Of a stretch of DNA of 64,000 nucleotides, positions 42,191 through 51,426 are shown piece after piece. The notes below the pieces were generated by a model, which was not told the DNA's origin, did not search any database, and was given only the letters and a program-made list of their open reading frames with translations. Position 1 is the first letter of the stretch; each line of letters starts with the position of its first letter. Origin of the DNA: Paracnuella aquatica (GTDB taxonomy: Bacteria > Bacteroidota > Bacteroidia > Chitinophagales > Chitinophagaceae); assembly GCF_003332885.2 (NCBI RefSeq), contig NZ_QOWJ01000003.1, forward strand, positions 124,001 to 188,000, read 5' to 3'. The translations under genes were made by a program, and so were the position numbers.

Positions 42191-43060
42191 ATGCCACCAG
42201 ATTCATTAAGACTAATAATCATCGATAGTATGTTAACAGCGATGAAGAATGATACAAGTCCAATAAAGGTCGAGATCTTAAGTCAAGCTCCTATACAAAC
42301 CAACTTTTCATCACCATGGATAACAGCAGTCGGCGCTTTTGTAGCAGCACTAATAGGAGGGCTAATTACCTTTTATTCGAAACGAAAAGAGTTGCAAAAA
42401 GCACAGGCTGAGTTAGATTTAAAAGGAAAACAGTTTGACCTAGCTTTAAAGGAGTTCGATTTGAAGTCGAGTGCAGCATGGCAACAGTTTGCTAATGAAA
42501 CTAAAAAACTCGATGACCTAAAGAAGAACTATGAACTTAGCCTTAAGAGGTTTAATTATTCGAAGTATGAAAAACTTCTAACTATTGCAAACGAAACATT
42601 ATCTAAGAATGAGAAGGAAAAGATTCAAATTATAACTGAATTAAACACTATTGTTGAAGATATTGGAGATCATTTGCCTCCATCAGATGATTTTGATTAT
42701 TATGAGGCTATTGAATTAATGTCGCCATTTATTTATGGCAAGTTTAAATTGATAAAGACGACTTTAGATAAAGTAATTAGAGTATATCCCCATATACTAC
42801 CTAGCCTCACCAGTAAACTTAAAATCATAAGGTCTTCAATTGAAAACATAGAATATACTGAGCATAAACTAGATGATGATACGCATGAAGGCTACGAGAT
42901 ATTTATGGACGAGCAATCTAGAAACATCTTCGGTATTTATGAATCTCTATCAGAAGCTGTCGCTGGTGCGTTAAAGGAATTTGAAATACTAGAAAAGGTA
43001 AAACAGCAATTAATTAAAGAGCAATTCGAAAACAAAGAATTGCCTGAAGAAGGTGCTTAA
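42191..43060 (+). CDS. Membrane-anchored coiled-coil protein of the defence block, unknown
   Basis: A 289-aa protein that matches no family I know. Residues 42-62 form one transmembrane segment (PWITAVGAFVAALIGGLITF), followed by a long charged coiled coil (about 63-125, KRKELQKAQAELDLKGK, EFDLKSSAAWQQFANETKKL) and a C-terminal helical domain with acidic stretches (EDIGDHLPPSDDFDYYEA). The first Met is followed by a later ATG (codon 14 or 17), so the start is uncertain. It is AT-rich compared with the flanking hsd genes. It lies between the DUF262 and second hsdM genes with gaps of 32 nt each. It could be a membrane-bound sensor or effector of the DUF262 nuclease; this is inference from position. 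Confidence 0.7.
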   Translation: MPPDSLRLIIIDSMLTAMKNDTSPIKVEILSQAPIQTNFSSPWITAVGAFVAALIGGLITFYSKRKELQKAQAELDLKGKQFDLALKEFDLKSSAAWQQFANETKKLDDLKKNYELSLKRFNYSKYEKLLTIANETLSKNEKEKIQIITELNTIVEDIGDHLPPSDDFDYYEAIELMSPFIYGKFKLIKTTLDKVIRVYPHILPSLTSKLKIIRSSIENIEYTEHKLDDDTHEGYEIFMDEQSRNIFGIYESLSEAVAGALKEFEILEKVKQQLIKEQFENKELPEEGA

Positions 43061-43092
43061 TCAACTTTGTCGAATGCTAAGTTAATAATCTT

Positions 43093-44559
43093 ATGACCTT
43101 ACAACAACTAGAACGATATCTCTGGGGTGCTGCTACTTTCCTACGTGGGCACATAGATGCCGGGGATTATAAACAGTTCATCTTCCCGCTGCTTTTCTTC
43201 AAGCGCATCTCTGATGTGTGGGACGAAGAATTTGAGCAGGCAATGCAGGAAAGCGGTGGTGACCTGGACTATGCCTCTTTTGCCGAGAACCACCGTTTTC
43301 AGATACCAGAAGACGCCCATTGGAATGATGTGCGGCAGGTTACCCGAAACGTGGGACAGGCATTGCAGGCTGCTATGCGGGCCATTGAGAAAGCCAATCC
43401 CGAACAGCTCTATGGCGTATTTGGAGACGCCGGCTGGACAAACAAAGACCGCCTGAGCGATGGAACGCTCATCAACCTGGTTGAGCATTTCAGCCAGCAC
43501 AAACTCGATTTGGCGCATGTGCCGCAGGATGAACTGGGCAATGCTTACGAATACCTGATCAAGCAGTTTGCTGATGATAGCGGCCATACGGCTGCCGAAT
43601 TCTATACCAACAGGACGGTGGTGCGGCTAATGACCCTGATAGCCGACCCGCAGCCGGGAGAGAGTGTGTATGACCCCACTTGCGGTTCCGGCGGTTTGCT
43701 GCTGAATGCAGCCTTGCAGTTGAAGGCTGCGGGCAAGGAGTACAGAACGTTAAAGCTCTATGGGCAGGAGATCAACCTCATTACCTCCTCCATTGCCCGG
43801 ATGAATATGTTCCTGCACGGCATTGAAGACTTTCAAATTGTGAGGGGCAATACCCTGAGCAACCCTGCCTTTTTGGAGAATGACGAACTAAAGACCTTCA
43901 ATGTGATCCTGGCCAATCCGCCGTACAGCATTAAAGCATGGGACCAGAAAGCCTGGAGCACCGACACTTATGGCCGTAACCTTTGGGGTACGCCGCCACA
44001 AGGAACAGCCGATTACGCCTTTCAGCAGCATATTCATAAGAGCACGGATAGAACAAATGGACGGTCTATTGTTCTTTGGCCGCATGGTGTTTTGTTCCGG
44101 GATGCAGAGATGGAAATGCGAAAGAGGATGATTGAGAGCGATATGGTGGAATGTGTGATTGGACTGGGCCCGAACCTGTTTTATAATTCACCGATGGAAG
44201 CTTGCCTTCTAATATGCCGCAGGAATAAGCCGAAACAACGCAAGGGAAAGATACTGTTCATCAATGCTGTAAATGAGGTGAAGGCCGAAAAAGCAATCAG
44301 CTATTTGGATGAAAATCATATACAAAGGATACACAAGGCCTATACTGATTTTAAAGACGTCGAAGGGTTTGCGAAAGTAGTTGAAATAGAGGAAGTGCTA
44401 TCAAACAGGGCTAGTCTGAACATTCCACAATACGTATCCAATGTAAAGCAGAAACAGGACGAAATAGAATTGGATCAATTAGTTGCAGAATGGAACGATA
44501 AGAGTATAAAGTTGCGTAGTAACATCAAATCATTAATAAGCGAATTAAGTAATTCATGA
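43093..44559 (+). CDS. HsdM type I DNA methyltransferase subunit, second copy
   Basis: A 488-aa modification subunit. Like the first copy it has the HsdM_N domain (LEQLERYLWGAATFLRGH-type opening, FIFPLLFFKRISDVWDEE) and the catalytic core with YDPTCGSGGLLL (about 193) and NPPYSIKAW (about 275). Its stop codon overlaps the start of hsdS (ATGA at 44556-44559), the classic hsdM-hsdS coupling. It therefore forms the methylase M2S with the downstream HsdS. By eye it is about half identical to the first HsdM over its full length. The higher GC compared with the coiled-coil gene suggests different histories. Confidence 0.95.
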   Translation: MTLQQLERYLWGAATFLRGHIDAGDYKQFIFPLLFFKRISDVWDEEFEQAMQESGGDLDYASFAENHRFQIPEDAHWNDVRQVTRNVGQALQAAMRAIEKANPEQLYGVFGDAGWTNKDRLSDGTLINLVEHFSQHKLDLAHVPQDELGNAYEYLIKQFADDSGHTAAEFYTNRTVVRLMTLIADPQPGESVYDPTCGSGGLLLNAALQLKAAGKEYRTLKLYGQEINLITSSIARMNMFLHGIEDFQIVRGNTLSNPAFLENDELKTFNVILANPPYSIKAWDQKAWSTDTYGRNLWGTPPQGTADYAFQQHIHKSTDRTNGRSIVLWPHGVLFRDAEMEMRKRMIESDMVECVIGLGPNLFYNSPMEACLLICRRNKPKQRKGKILFINAVNEVKAEKAISYLDENHIQRIHKAYTDFKDVEGFAKVVEIEEVLSNRASLNIPQYVSNVKQKQDEIELDQLVAEWNDKSIKLRSNIKSLISELSNS

Positions 44560-45758
44560 TAGAAGAACTTATAATAAAAGCACCTTTTGATTTAAAACAG
44601 ATTGATAAATCCGATTGGCAGACGTTTCGATTTGACCAAATCGCTTTAAACATCTCTGAGCGGGTGGAACCACAGAAAACAGATTTAGATATGTATGTCG
44701 GTCTGGAGCATTTAGACTCTGAATCGATTTATATTAAGCGTTGGGGTACACCAAGTGACGTGGAAGGAACGAAGCTGAAGGTTTATCCTGGTGATGTCAT
44801 TTTTGGAAAGAGAAGGGCTTATCAGCGAAAAGCTGCCTTGGCAACATTTGAAGGCATTTGTTCTGCTCATGCTATGGTGCTAAGGCCGAATCCAAAAGTG
44901 ATTGAACCAGATTTGTTTCCATTCTTCTTGCATTCCGACGCCTTCATGCATAGAGCTGTTAACATATCAGTAGGCTCACTCTCACCAACTATCAATTGGA
45001 AAACGTTAGCAGTGCAAGAGTTCTTGCTCCCACCAAAAGAACAACAGGCTAAGTTGGCTGAATTGCTTTGGGCAGTGAACGAGGTAGTTGAGAGAGATAA
45101 GGAGTTGAAATCTGGATTTGACCTAGTTAGGACGTGTTTTATTGAGAAGCTTTTTACAAATACAAGACATGACAAGTATCATTCTCCGAAATGGACACAA
45201 TATAAAATAGAAGAATTAGCTGAGTTTAGGCGAGGGAGTTTCCCTCAACCTTATGGATTGCCAGAGTGGTATGATGATAAAAACGGGTTTCCATTTGTCC
45301 AAGTTTATGATATTGATTTCAATATGAGGTTAAAAGAAAGAACTAAGTTTAAAATAAGCAAAAAAGCAGCTGAAAACAGTGTATTTGTTCCTGAAGGTTC
45401 ATTGATAATATCTATCCAAGGGTCAATAGGTAGATTGGCTATCACACAATATGATGCTTATGTTGATAGGACAGTGTTGATTTTCACTAAATATCTGATT
45501 GAAATTAATCAAATATTCTTTGCACATATTTTATTTCGATTATTCGAAGAAAAGGAGAAAAGTGCGAGAGGGGCTACTATCAAGACTATTACGAAGGAAG
45601 AATTAAGCAAATTCACGGTAGCTATTCCAGAAATTGAAGAACAAAATAGAATTGCTAGAACCCTTGAGAAGTTGAGTAACACAAGTGACCAAATAATAGG
45701 CAAGCTGAATTGTTCTTTGGCTTTGCAAAGAAGTTTAATCAACCAAATCTTCTCTTAA
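44556..45758 (+). CDS. HsdS specificity subunit
   Basis: A 400-aa specificity subunit with two target-recognition domains, each reading half of a bipartite DNA site. The first is about residues 15-145 (FRFDQIALNISERVEPQKTD... ending VGSLSPTINWKTLAVQEFLLPP), followed by the conserved helical spacer (KEQQAKLAELLWAVNEVVERDKELK). The second is about residues 205-360 (QYKIEELAEFRRGSFPQPYGLP... GATIKTITKEELSKFTVAIPE) with the second spacer helix (EEQNRIARTLEKLSNTSDQII). Its start overlaps hsdM by 4 nt and its stop is 3 nt before hsdR. The target site cannot be predicted. The frame is intact. Confidence 0.93.
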   Translation: MIEELIIKAPFDLKQIDKSDWQTFRFDQIALNISERVEPQKTDLDMYVGLEHLDSESIYIKRWGTPSDVEGTKLKVYPGDVIFGKRRAYQRKAALATFEGICSAHAMVLRPNPKVIEPDLFPFFLHSDAFMHRAVNISVGSLSPTINWKTLAVQEFLLPPKEQQAKLAELLWAVNEVVERDKELKSGFDLVRTCFIEKLFTNTRHDKYHSPKWTQYKIEELAEFRRGSFPQPYGLPEWYDDKNGFPFVQVYDIDFNMRLKERTKFKISKKAAENSVFVPEGSLIISIQGSIGRLAITQYDAYVDRTVLIFTKYLIEINQIFFAHILFRLFEEKEKSARGATIKTITKEELSKFTVAIPEIEEQNRIARTLEKLSNTSDQIIGKLNCSLALQRSLINQIFS

Positions 45759-45761
45759 TCA

Positions 45762-48728
45762 ATGTCATTCACCGAAGCTAACACTGTTGAACATTACATC
45801 CTTGAGCAATTAACAGGTGTAAACCTCAATACCTCTTCTGCATTAAATGATCCAGAGGGAACCTACGGTCAACTAAAGTGGAATTACATTCTTTCCGACA
45901 AACTGCAAAGAGAAATCACCGAGGTACTAGTTGAGCCAGAATTAAAACAGGCACTCATTCGCATCAATCCGGAAATTACTGCGCAACCAACACGTGCCGA
46001 TGAAGTGATACACAGGTTGAGAGCCATTCTCATCAGCGTAAACCAGGTTGGACTGGTTCGGGCCAATGAAGATTTTGCCAAATGGCTCAAAGGTGAAATG
46101 ACGATGCCTTTCGGCCAAGCTGGCGAACATGTACCGGTCTACCTCATTGATTTTAGCAATCCAGCGGCCAACAGCTATATTGCCACCAATCAGTTCAAGA
46201 TTCGCACAAGGGAAACCAAGATACCCGACATTGTTCTCTTCATCAACGGTATTCCTGTGGTAGTAGGTGAAGCTAAAACGCCGGTTCGTCCAGCCATCTC
46301 CTGGCTCGATGGTGCACACGATATTCACGAAGTGTATGAAAATGCAGTGCCCAACCTGTTTGTGCCCAACATCTTTTCCTTCGCCACTGAAGGCAAGGAA
46401 TTGCGCTATGGCGCAGTGCGTACACCACTGGAGTTTTGGGGTCCTTGGCGGCAGGAGGAGGAAAAAGACCTGGCCTATTACATGGGGCTAAAAGAAGTGG
46501 GCCAGGAGTTGGCTAGCCTGCTGCATCCATCAACCATTCTGGATTTCCTGCAGAACTTCTCCATTTACGCTACCAACAACAAAAAGCGCAAGATTAAAGT
46601 GTTAGCCCGTTACCAGCAGTACCAGGGTGCCAATGCCATTGTGGAAAGGGTGGTGGAAGGACGAATTAAGAAAGGCCTTATCTGGCATTTCCAAGGCTCC
46701 GGCAAATCGCTGCTCATGGTCTTTGCCGCCCAAAAGCTGCGTAAGCTACAGGAGCTCAAAAGTCCTACCGTTATCATTGTAGTGGACCGTATTGACCTGG
46801 ACTCACAGATCTCCGGCACGTTCACCTCCGCTGAAATCCCCAATCTGGTGAATGTAGACAGCATTGGTGATCTGCACGACCATTTGGAAAAGGACACCCG
46901 TAAGATCCTTATTACCACCATTCAGAAGTTCAGAGATGCCTACGAAGGCATGAATACCCGGCAGAACGTCATTCTGATGGTGGATGAAGCGCACCGCACC
47001 CAGGAAGGTGATCTGGGCCGTAAGATGCGGGCAGCTCTTCCCAATGCCTTCCTGTTTGGTTTAACCGGTACGCCCATCAACAAGGTCGACAAGAATACCT
47101 TCTGGGCATTTGGCGCCGAGGAAGACGAAGGGGGCTACATGAGCCGCTATACATTCCAGGACAGCATACGTGATAAACAAACCTTGCCACTGCATTTTGA
47201 ACCTCGTCTACCGAATGTTCACATTGACAAGGGGAGCATTGATCTTGCTTTTAAAGAGTTAACTGCTGACATTTCCAAAGAAGACAGCAACCTGTTGAGC
47301 CAGATGGCAGCCAAAATGCTGCTGTTCCTCAAATCACCGGAGCGTATCAGAACCATAGTAACAGACATTGTGGAACATTACCGGCAGCACGTAGAGCCGC
47401 AAGGCTTTAAGGCCATGATTGTCACACCGGACCGCTTTGCCTGCACGTTGTACAAAGAGGAACTGGATCGTCACCTGCCGGCCAAAGCCAGTGCTGTTGT
47501 TATCTCTACGTCTGCCAATGACGATTTTGAGTTCAAGCAGAAATGGGGTGTAGATAAGGAAAGGCAGGACAAGATTGTGGAGCAGTTCAATGATGCGGCT
47601 TCGGAATTGAAGTTCATTATTGTTACGGCAAAGCTGCTCACAGGGTTTGACTCGCCGGTGCTGCAGACCATGTACCTGGACAAGTCCCTGAAAGATCACA
47701 CGCTGCTGCAGGCCATTTGCCGTACTAACCGGCTTTACCCGAACAAGACCTTTGGAAGAATAGTAGACTACTTTGGCGTGTTTGATGATACCGCAAAGGC
47801 TTTGATGTTCGATGAGGAGATCGTAAAGAAAGTCATCACCAACTTGCAGGAGTTGCGGGAACTGCTGCCCTCTTTGATGGAAAAAGCACTGAGTCATTTC
47901 GAAGGCTGTGATCGCACCGTTGATGGCTTTGAAGGCTTACAGGCTGCACAGGATTATATCAACTCAGATGAAAAGAAAGATGCCTTTGCGCAGGATTATG
48001 TTTCCCTATCCAAACTATGGGAGGCGCTCAGCCCCGATCCGGTGCTAAATCCTTACTCTAAAGATTATAAATGGCTTAGTCAAGTTTATACTTCTGTCCG
48101 TCCGGTGGGGGGCGATCATGGTCGGCTACTGTGGATGGCTCTTGGTGCCCAAACCACTCAATTGATCTACGATAATATCCATGTGGATGGTGTAAATCGC
48201 GACATGGAAACGATGGAGCTGAATGCCGAAGTGATTGATGACCTGATGGCGAAGAAAGATCCAAAAGATGCGGACAAGCTGGTGCAAATCCTTATTGGCC
48301 GGTTGCGCAAACACGGTGGTAATCCTGCATTTAAAGATCTAAGCCAAAGATTGGAAGAAGTAAGGCAAAGAGCCGAACAAGGACTGATCAGCAGCATTGA
48401 TTTTATCAAGCAACTGTGTCAGATTGCAAGAGAGACCCTTCAAGCCGAACGGGATGTCTTTACGCCGGAAGAACGCAAAACGGCTACTGCGGCCTTAACG
48501 GAGCTTTTCATGGAAATGAAGACCGACAAAACACCTGCAGTTGTAGAAAGGATCGTAAATGATATTGATGCCATTGTAAAGCTGGTGCGTTTTCCTGGGT
48601 GGCAAACAACAGTTGCAGGAGAACGGGAAGTACAGAAGTCTCTCCGCAAAACGCTCTTGAAATATCAATTACACAAGGAAGAGGAATTGTTCGAAAAGGC
48701 CTATGGGTATATCAAAGAATACTACTAA
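45762..48728 (+). CDS. HsdR type I restriction endonuclease subunit
   Basis: A 988-aa restriction and translocation subunit. The N-terminal nuclease has the PD-(D/E)xK arrangement in IPDIVLFINGIPVVVGEAKTP (about residues 152-172; Asp and Glu-x-Lys). The superfamily 2 translocase follows: Walker A GSGKSLLMV (about 311), DEAHRTQEG (about 407), LTGTPI (about 434) and the late motif QAICRTNRLYP (about 650). The C-terminal helical domain assembles with HsdM and HsdS. All motifs are intact, so the complex should cut unmodified DNA at a distance after ATP-driven translocation. It is the last gene of the co-directional defence block. Confidence 0.96.
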   Translation: MSFTEANTVEHYILEQLTGVNLNTSSALNDPEGTYGQLKWNYILSDKLQREITEVLVEPELKQALIRINPEITAQPTRADEVIHRLRAILISVNQVGLVRANEDFAKWLKGEMTMPFGQAGEHVPVYLIDFSNPAANSYIATNQFKIRTRETKIPDIVLFINGIPVVVGEAKTPVRPAISWLDGAHDIHEVYENAVPNLFVPNIFSFATEGKELRYGAVRTPLEFWGPWRQEEEKDLAYYMGLKEVGQELASLLHPSTILDFLQNFSIYATNNKKRKIKVLARYQQYQGANAIVERVVEGRIKKGLIWHFQGSGKSLLMVFAAQKLRKLQELKSPTVIIVVDRIDLDSQISGTFTSAEIPNLVNVDSIGDLHDHLEKDTRKILITTIQKFRDAYEGMNTRQNVILMVDEAHRTQEGDLGRKMRAALPNAFLFGLTGTPINKVDKNTFWAFGAEEDEGGYMSRYTFQDSIRDKQTLPLHFEPRLPNVHIDKGSIDLAFKELTADISKEDSNLLSQMAAKMLLFLKSPERIRTIVTDIVEHYRQHVEPQGFKAMIVTPDRFACTLYKEELDRHLPAKASAVVISTSANDDFEFKQKWGVDKERQDKIVEQFNDAASELKFIIVTAKLLTGFDSPVLQTMYLDKSLKDHTLLQAICRTNRLYPNKTFGRIVDYFGVFDDTAKALMFDEEIVKKVITNLQELRELLPSLMEKALSHFEGCDRTVDGFEGLQAAQDYINSDEKKDAFAQDYVSLSKLWEALSPDPVLNPYSKDYKWLSQVYTSVRPVGGDHGRLLWMALGAQTTQLIYDNIHVDGVNRDMETMELNAEVIDDLMAKKDPKDADKLVQILIGRLRKHGGNPAFKDLSQRLEEVRQRAEQGLISSIDFIKQLCQIARETLQAERDVFTPEERKTATAALTELFMEMKTDKTPAVVERIVNDIDAIVKLVRFPGWQTTVAGEREVQKSLRKTLLKYQLHKEEELFEKAYGYIKEYY

Positions 48729-48922
48729 TCCCGAAGTGATGTTTCTCTATTACGTTGCCTTTCAAAAAAGTCGGTTTCCTTCCTTTATTTGATGTGCAAC
48801 AGGGTGAATTATTTTCCATGTGATGTTCCTATCAGGTAAGGCTACTAACTCTTGAATTTATTAAGCATGCTTAAAGAAACCAGATTTATAAATTGACTCT
48901 AGCGGTAAGTGTGGGGGATATT

Positions 48923-48946
48923 AAAAAACCCTCCATAAATGGAGGG
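48923..48946 (-). terminator. Terminator after the 94-aa gene
   Basis: CCCTCCAT (48929-48936) and ATGGAGGG (48939-48946) are perfectly complementary, with AAAAAA before them so the minus strand ends in TTTTTT. It lies 63 nt past the stop of the gene at 49009. Confidence 0.85.
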
Positions 48947-49008
48947 AAATAAGCTATGCATTACTAAACTGCACTGTACAATACTAAACTATGAATATTG
49001 AAACAAAC

Positions 49009-49293
49009 CTACCTTTTTGAATTATACAAGTTGTATAAGAAATTGTAGGTTATGTTCCAGTTTACCAGGCCGCTTTCATCAAGCGATTCTAATCGTTTCA
49101 GCACCTTGAATATGTCATGGTCTGAAAGTTTGGGAACGAATGACTTTACAACGGCAGATATCCCACTATCATCCACCCTGTTTCTTTCAAATGGGTAAAT
49201 TTCGTGAGTGAAGTTTCTGAGTTTGTCCAAGATTACTAGTACACCATCCTGGCGCATCGTAATCCTAATTAGTGATTGTTTGTCTGTAAGCAT
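49009..49293 (-). CDS. Hypothetical island protein, 94 aa
   Basis: A 94-aa soluble protein with mixed charged and hydrophobic helices (KFVLDKLRNFTHEIY-like segments, FKVLKRLESLDESGLVNW, YNFLYNLYNS at the end). No signal or membrane segment. No family is recognised. It is on the minus strand between hsdR and the + strand accessory genes, with a clean terminator. Low GC and high Asn/Lys/Ile, as in other island genes. Confidence 0.55.
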   Translation of the reverse strand: MLTDKQSLIRITMRQDGVLVILDKLRNFTHEIYPFERNRVDDSGISAVVKSFVPKLSDHDIFKVLKRLESLDESGLVNWNITYNFLYNLYNSKR

Positions 49294-49632
49294 ATGCTAT
49301 ATTTTCCTTCAAATTACTTTACCTAGGGTAATTCTGCAAATGAAAGAACAGCTAGTAAAATAAGCACTAAAAGAGGCGATACAGGACTTTGTAGTAGTAA
49401 AAGATTATCATCTTCGTAATTGGCCTTTTTCATTTAAGAATAGCTCCTACATAAGTTATTCCGACATTCATTCTATACCCCCGTCGGAAATATATACCCC
49501 GGCCCATTTTATGTCAAGGTCCTAATACACAGGGGCCTACCCAAATCAGTGCCCCCGCCCTTAGCCAAAAGACTTTCGAATTATAAACAAGAGCCGGAAG
49601 TCGAATATTCCTTCACTTTAAAACTTTAAGTT
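49294..49632. other. Gene-free leader upstream of accessory genes
   Basis: No gene. It contains a small hairpin TTCCGAC (49459-49465) with GTCGGAA (49483-49489) and two TATACCCC motifs (49474-49481 and 49493-49500), about 130 nt before the gene at 49633. Function is unknown; it may regulate that gene. Confidence 0.4.
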
Positions 49633-49998
49633 ATGGTAACTGTAAAGAATTACCACGTCCGGCAGAATGCCGAAAACAAGCCGTATGTGTCCCTAGAACT
49701 CGTAGGCGATCTTGAAATGGTTCAATCCCAGAACACAGGCAGGTTCTACGCCACTCAAAGGCGTTGTTTTATCTATTCCACATTCGATGCAGAGACTGCC
49801 AAATTAATGGTGGGTAAATCTATGCCGGGAGCAATTGTCCGCACTTCCTGCGATCCCTACGAGTACACTATTCCTGAAACAGGAGAAGTAGTTCTTCTTG
49901 CTTACCGTTATACCTATGTGCCGGAAGAAGGAAAAGCTGCTGCGCCACAAGCTCCTGTGGTGCCCCTGCGGGTTGTGCCTGGCGAGCAGGTAGCCTAA
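49633..49998 (+). CDS. Hypothetical island protein, 121 aa
   Basis: A 121-aa protein starting MVTVKNYHVRQ, with many alternating polar and hydrophobic residues that suggest beta-strands (KPYVSLELVGDLEMVQSQ, RRCFIYSTFDAETAKLMV, GEVVLLAYRYTYVPEE). The C-terminus is Ala/Pro/Val-rich and probably disordered. An OB-fold or similar small beta protein is possible, as in single-strand-binding proteins of mobile elements, but no motif supports it. It is the first gene of a + strand set (49633-51996) of accessory genes. Confidence 0.55.
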   Translation: MVTVKNYHVRQNAENKPYVSLELVGDLEMVQSQNTGRFYATQRRCFIYSTFDAETAKLMVGKSMPGAIVRTSCDPYEYTIPETGEVVLLAYRYTYVPEEGKAAAPQAPVVPLRVVPGEQVA

Positions 49999-50104
49999 GT
50001 ATTACGTGTATATTGAATTCACTACAAAGGCAGTAGCTAGCAATAGCTGGTGCCTTTGTTCTTTCCGGCTAAATCCGGAGTTCACCATTATAACAACATG
50101 CGTT

Positions 50105-50398
50105 ATGGTAGTACACATTAATATAACTGTCCGTGTTATAGAGTGCACTGGCAGTTATAATAAGCACAAGCGACACAAAGGCATCTCTCAGGTTCCTCAG
50201 GAACTGCAGCAAAAGATCGACAACTGCTGCTCCCTTTCCGAGCTACATGCCCTTTTCTTCGCCACAGGCAGAAAGAACAGGGCTGTGATGAATGCCTTCA
50301 TTGACCGGCGGGAAGTACTGGAATTCAATCATACCCTTTCTGCCGGACCCATTATTACCTCACCTTCTAAATCAAATTGCAATGGAACCACTTTATAA
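50105..50398 (+). CDS. Hypothetical island protein, 97 aa
   Basis: A 97-aa basic protein from the ATG at 50105; the frame opens upstream at 50006 but that part is not protein-like. It has an N-terminal hydrophobic strand (MVVHINITVRVIE), a basic segment (KHKRHKGISQVPQ) and a helix (CSLSELHALFFATGRKNRAVMNAF). The last 17 nt overlap the start of the DUF3871 gene in another frame, so the two are likely translationally coupled. No family recognised. May be a small partner of DUF3871 proteins. Confidence 0.5.
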   Translation: MVVHINITVRVIECTGSYNKHKRHKGISQVPQELQQKIDNCCSLSELHALFFATGRKNRAVMNAFIDRREVLEFNHTLSAGPIITSPSKSNCNGTTL

Positions 50399-51377
50399 CA
50401 CACCGCTGCGGGAAGCAGCAAATACACCTTCTCTGGAGGTGGCAGTAAACAACATTGGTAAGCAAAAGCCCTTTATTGAAGCAAATACTATTGAGGCCAC
50501 GCTGGAGGAGATCCGCAGGCACCACATTATTCCGGTATTCCACCGGGATAATGAGCCTGTAATCTCGCAGGTGGAGTTTATAGAGGCAACTATGGATGCG
50601 GTACATGGCCATTTCCCTTCTGAGCGCATCCTACAGCCACAGATTCGGCTTTCTCATCCGATCATGGGCAGAGTGCCGGACGCAAAGGATAAGCCCGCCA
50701 AGGAGCTGCAGGAAGCAGAAAAGACGATCTATTATGAGCGTATGGCCTTTGTAGTGGAAGTTGCTTCCATTACCGACACAATCGATGGGCAGCGGCTCTC
50801 CCTTACCATTGGTGGGGTAAAAGCACACAACCTGGACAATCTCTATGCTAAGCGGGGAGGCGAAGAACACTTCAAGCTCTTTATCGGTTTCAAAGTACAA
50901 GTATGCACCAATCTGTGTGTGTGGTCTGATGGATTGGCAGGTGATGTAAAGGTGTGGAGTCTTTCTCAGCTGAAAAGTGCTATTAAAAGCTTGGTCAGCG
51001 AATATGATGCAGTAAGCTCCCTTGCCCGTATGAGTGAGCTTCAGCAGTATATCCTTGCCGAAAACCAGTTTGCACATCTCATTGGCAGGTGCCGCATGTA
51101 TTCCTTTCTTTCCGCAGGTCAGAAGCGGGAGATTCCGGAACTGCTCTTTGGCGATCAGCAGATTGGTGCTGTGTGCAGGGACTACTACAAGGACCACAGC
51201 TTTTGTAAAGGGGAAGACGGCTCCATAAATCTATGGCGCTTATACAACCTGTTTACTGCAGCCAATAAATCCAGCTACATCGATGCATTCCTGTCACGAT
51301 CAGTATCCGCTTCTGAGCTGGTGACTTCCCTTGCAGATGCACTCAAAGATGGGAAAGTGAACTGGTTTCTTCAGTAA
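50382..51377 (+). CDS. DUF3871 family protein
   Basis: A 331-aa protein with the DUF3871 signature, a family found mainly in integrated mobile elements of Bacteroidota. The start at 50382 (MEPLYNTPLREAANT) is supported by the overlap with the preceding gene. The recognisable stretch is EATLEEIRRHHIIPVFHRDNEPVIS, followed by RLSHPIMGRVPDAKD, then SLTIGGVKAHNLDNLYAKRGGEEHFKLFIGFKV and VCTNLCVWSDG. Function is unknown. By context it is part of mobile-element maintenance or transfer. A hairpin terminator follows at 51386. It is the most recognisable accessory gene on the right side of the island. Confidence 0.8.
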   Translation: MEPLYNTPLREAANTPSLEVAVNNIGKQKPFIEANTIEATLEEIRRHHIIPVFHRDNEPVISQVEFIEATMDAVHGHFPSERILQPQIRLSHPIMGRVPDAKDKPAKELQEAEKTIYYERMAFVVEVASITDTIDGQRLSLTIGGVKAHNLDNLYAKRGGEEHFKLFIGFKVQVCTNLCVWSDGLAGDVKVWSLSQLKSAIKSLVSEYDAVSSLARMSELQQYILAENQFAHLIGRCRMYSFLSAGQKREIPELLFGDQQIGAVCRDYYKDHSFCKGEDGSINLWRLYNLFTAANKSSYIDAFLSRSVSASELVTSLADALKDGKVNWFLQ

Positions 51378-51385
51378 TGAATCAC

Positions 51386-51416
51386 AATGGCCTGCTTTGT
51401 TTAGCAGGCCATTTCA
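51386..51416 (+). terminator. Terminator after the DUF3871 gene
   Basis: AATGGCCTGCT pairs with AGCAGGCCATT around TTGTTT, followed by TTCAATTTAT. It lies 9 nt past the stop codon. Confidence 0.8.
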
Positions 51417-51426
51417 ATTTATCATT

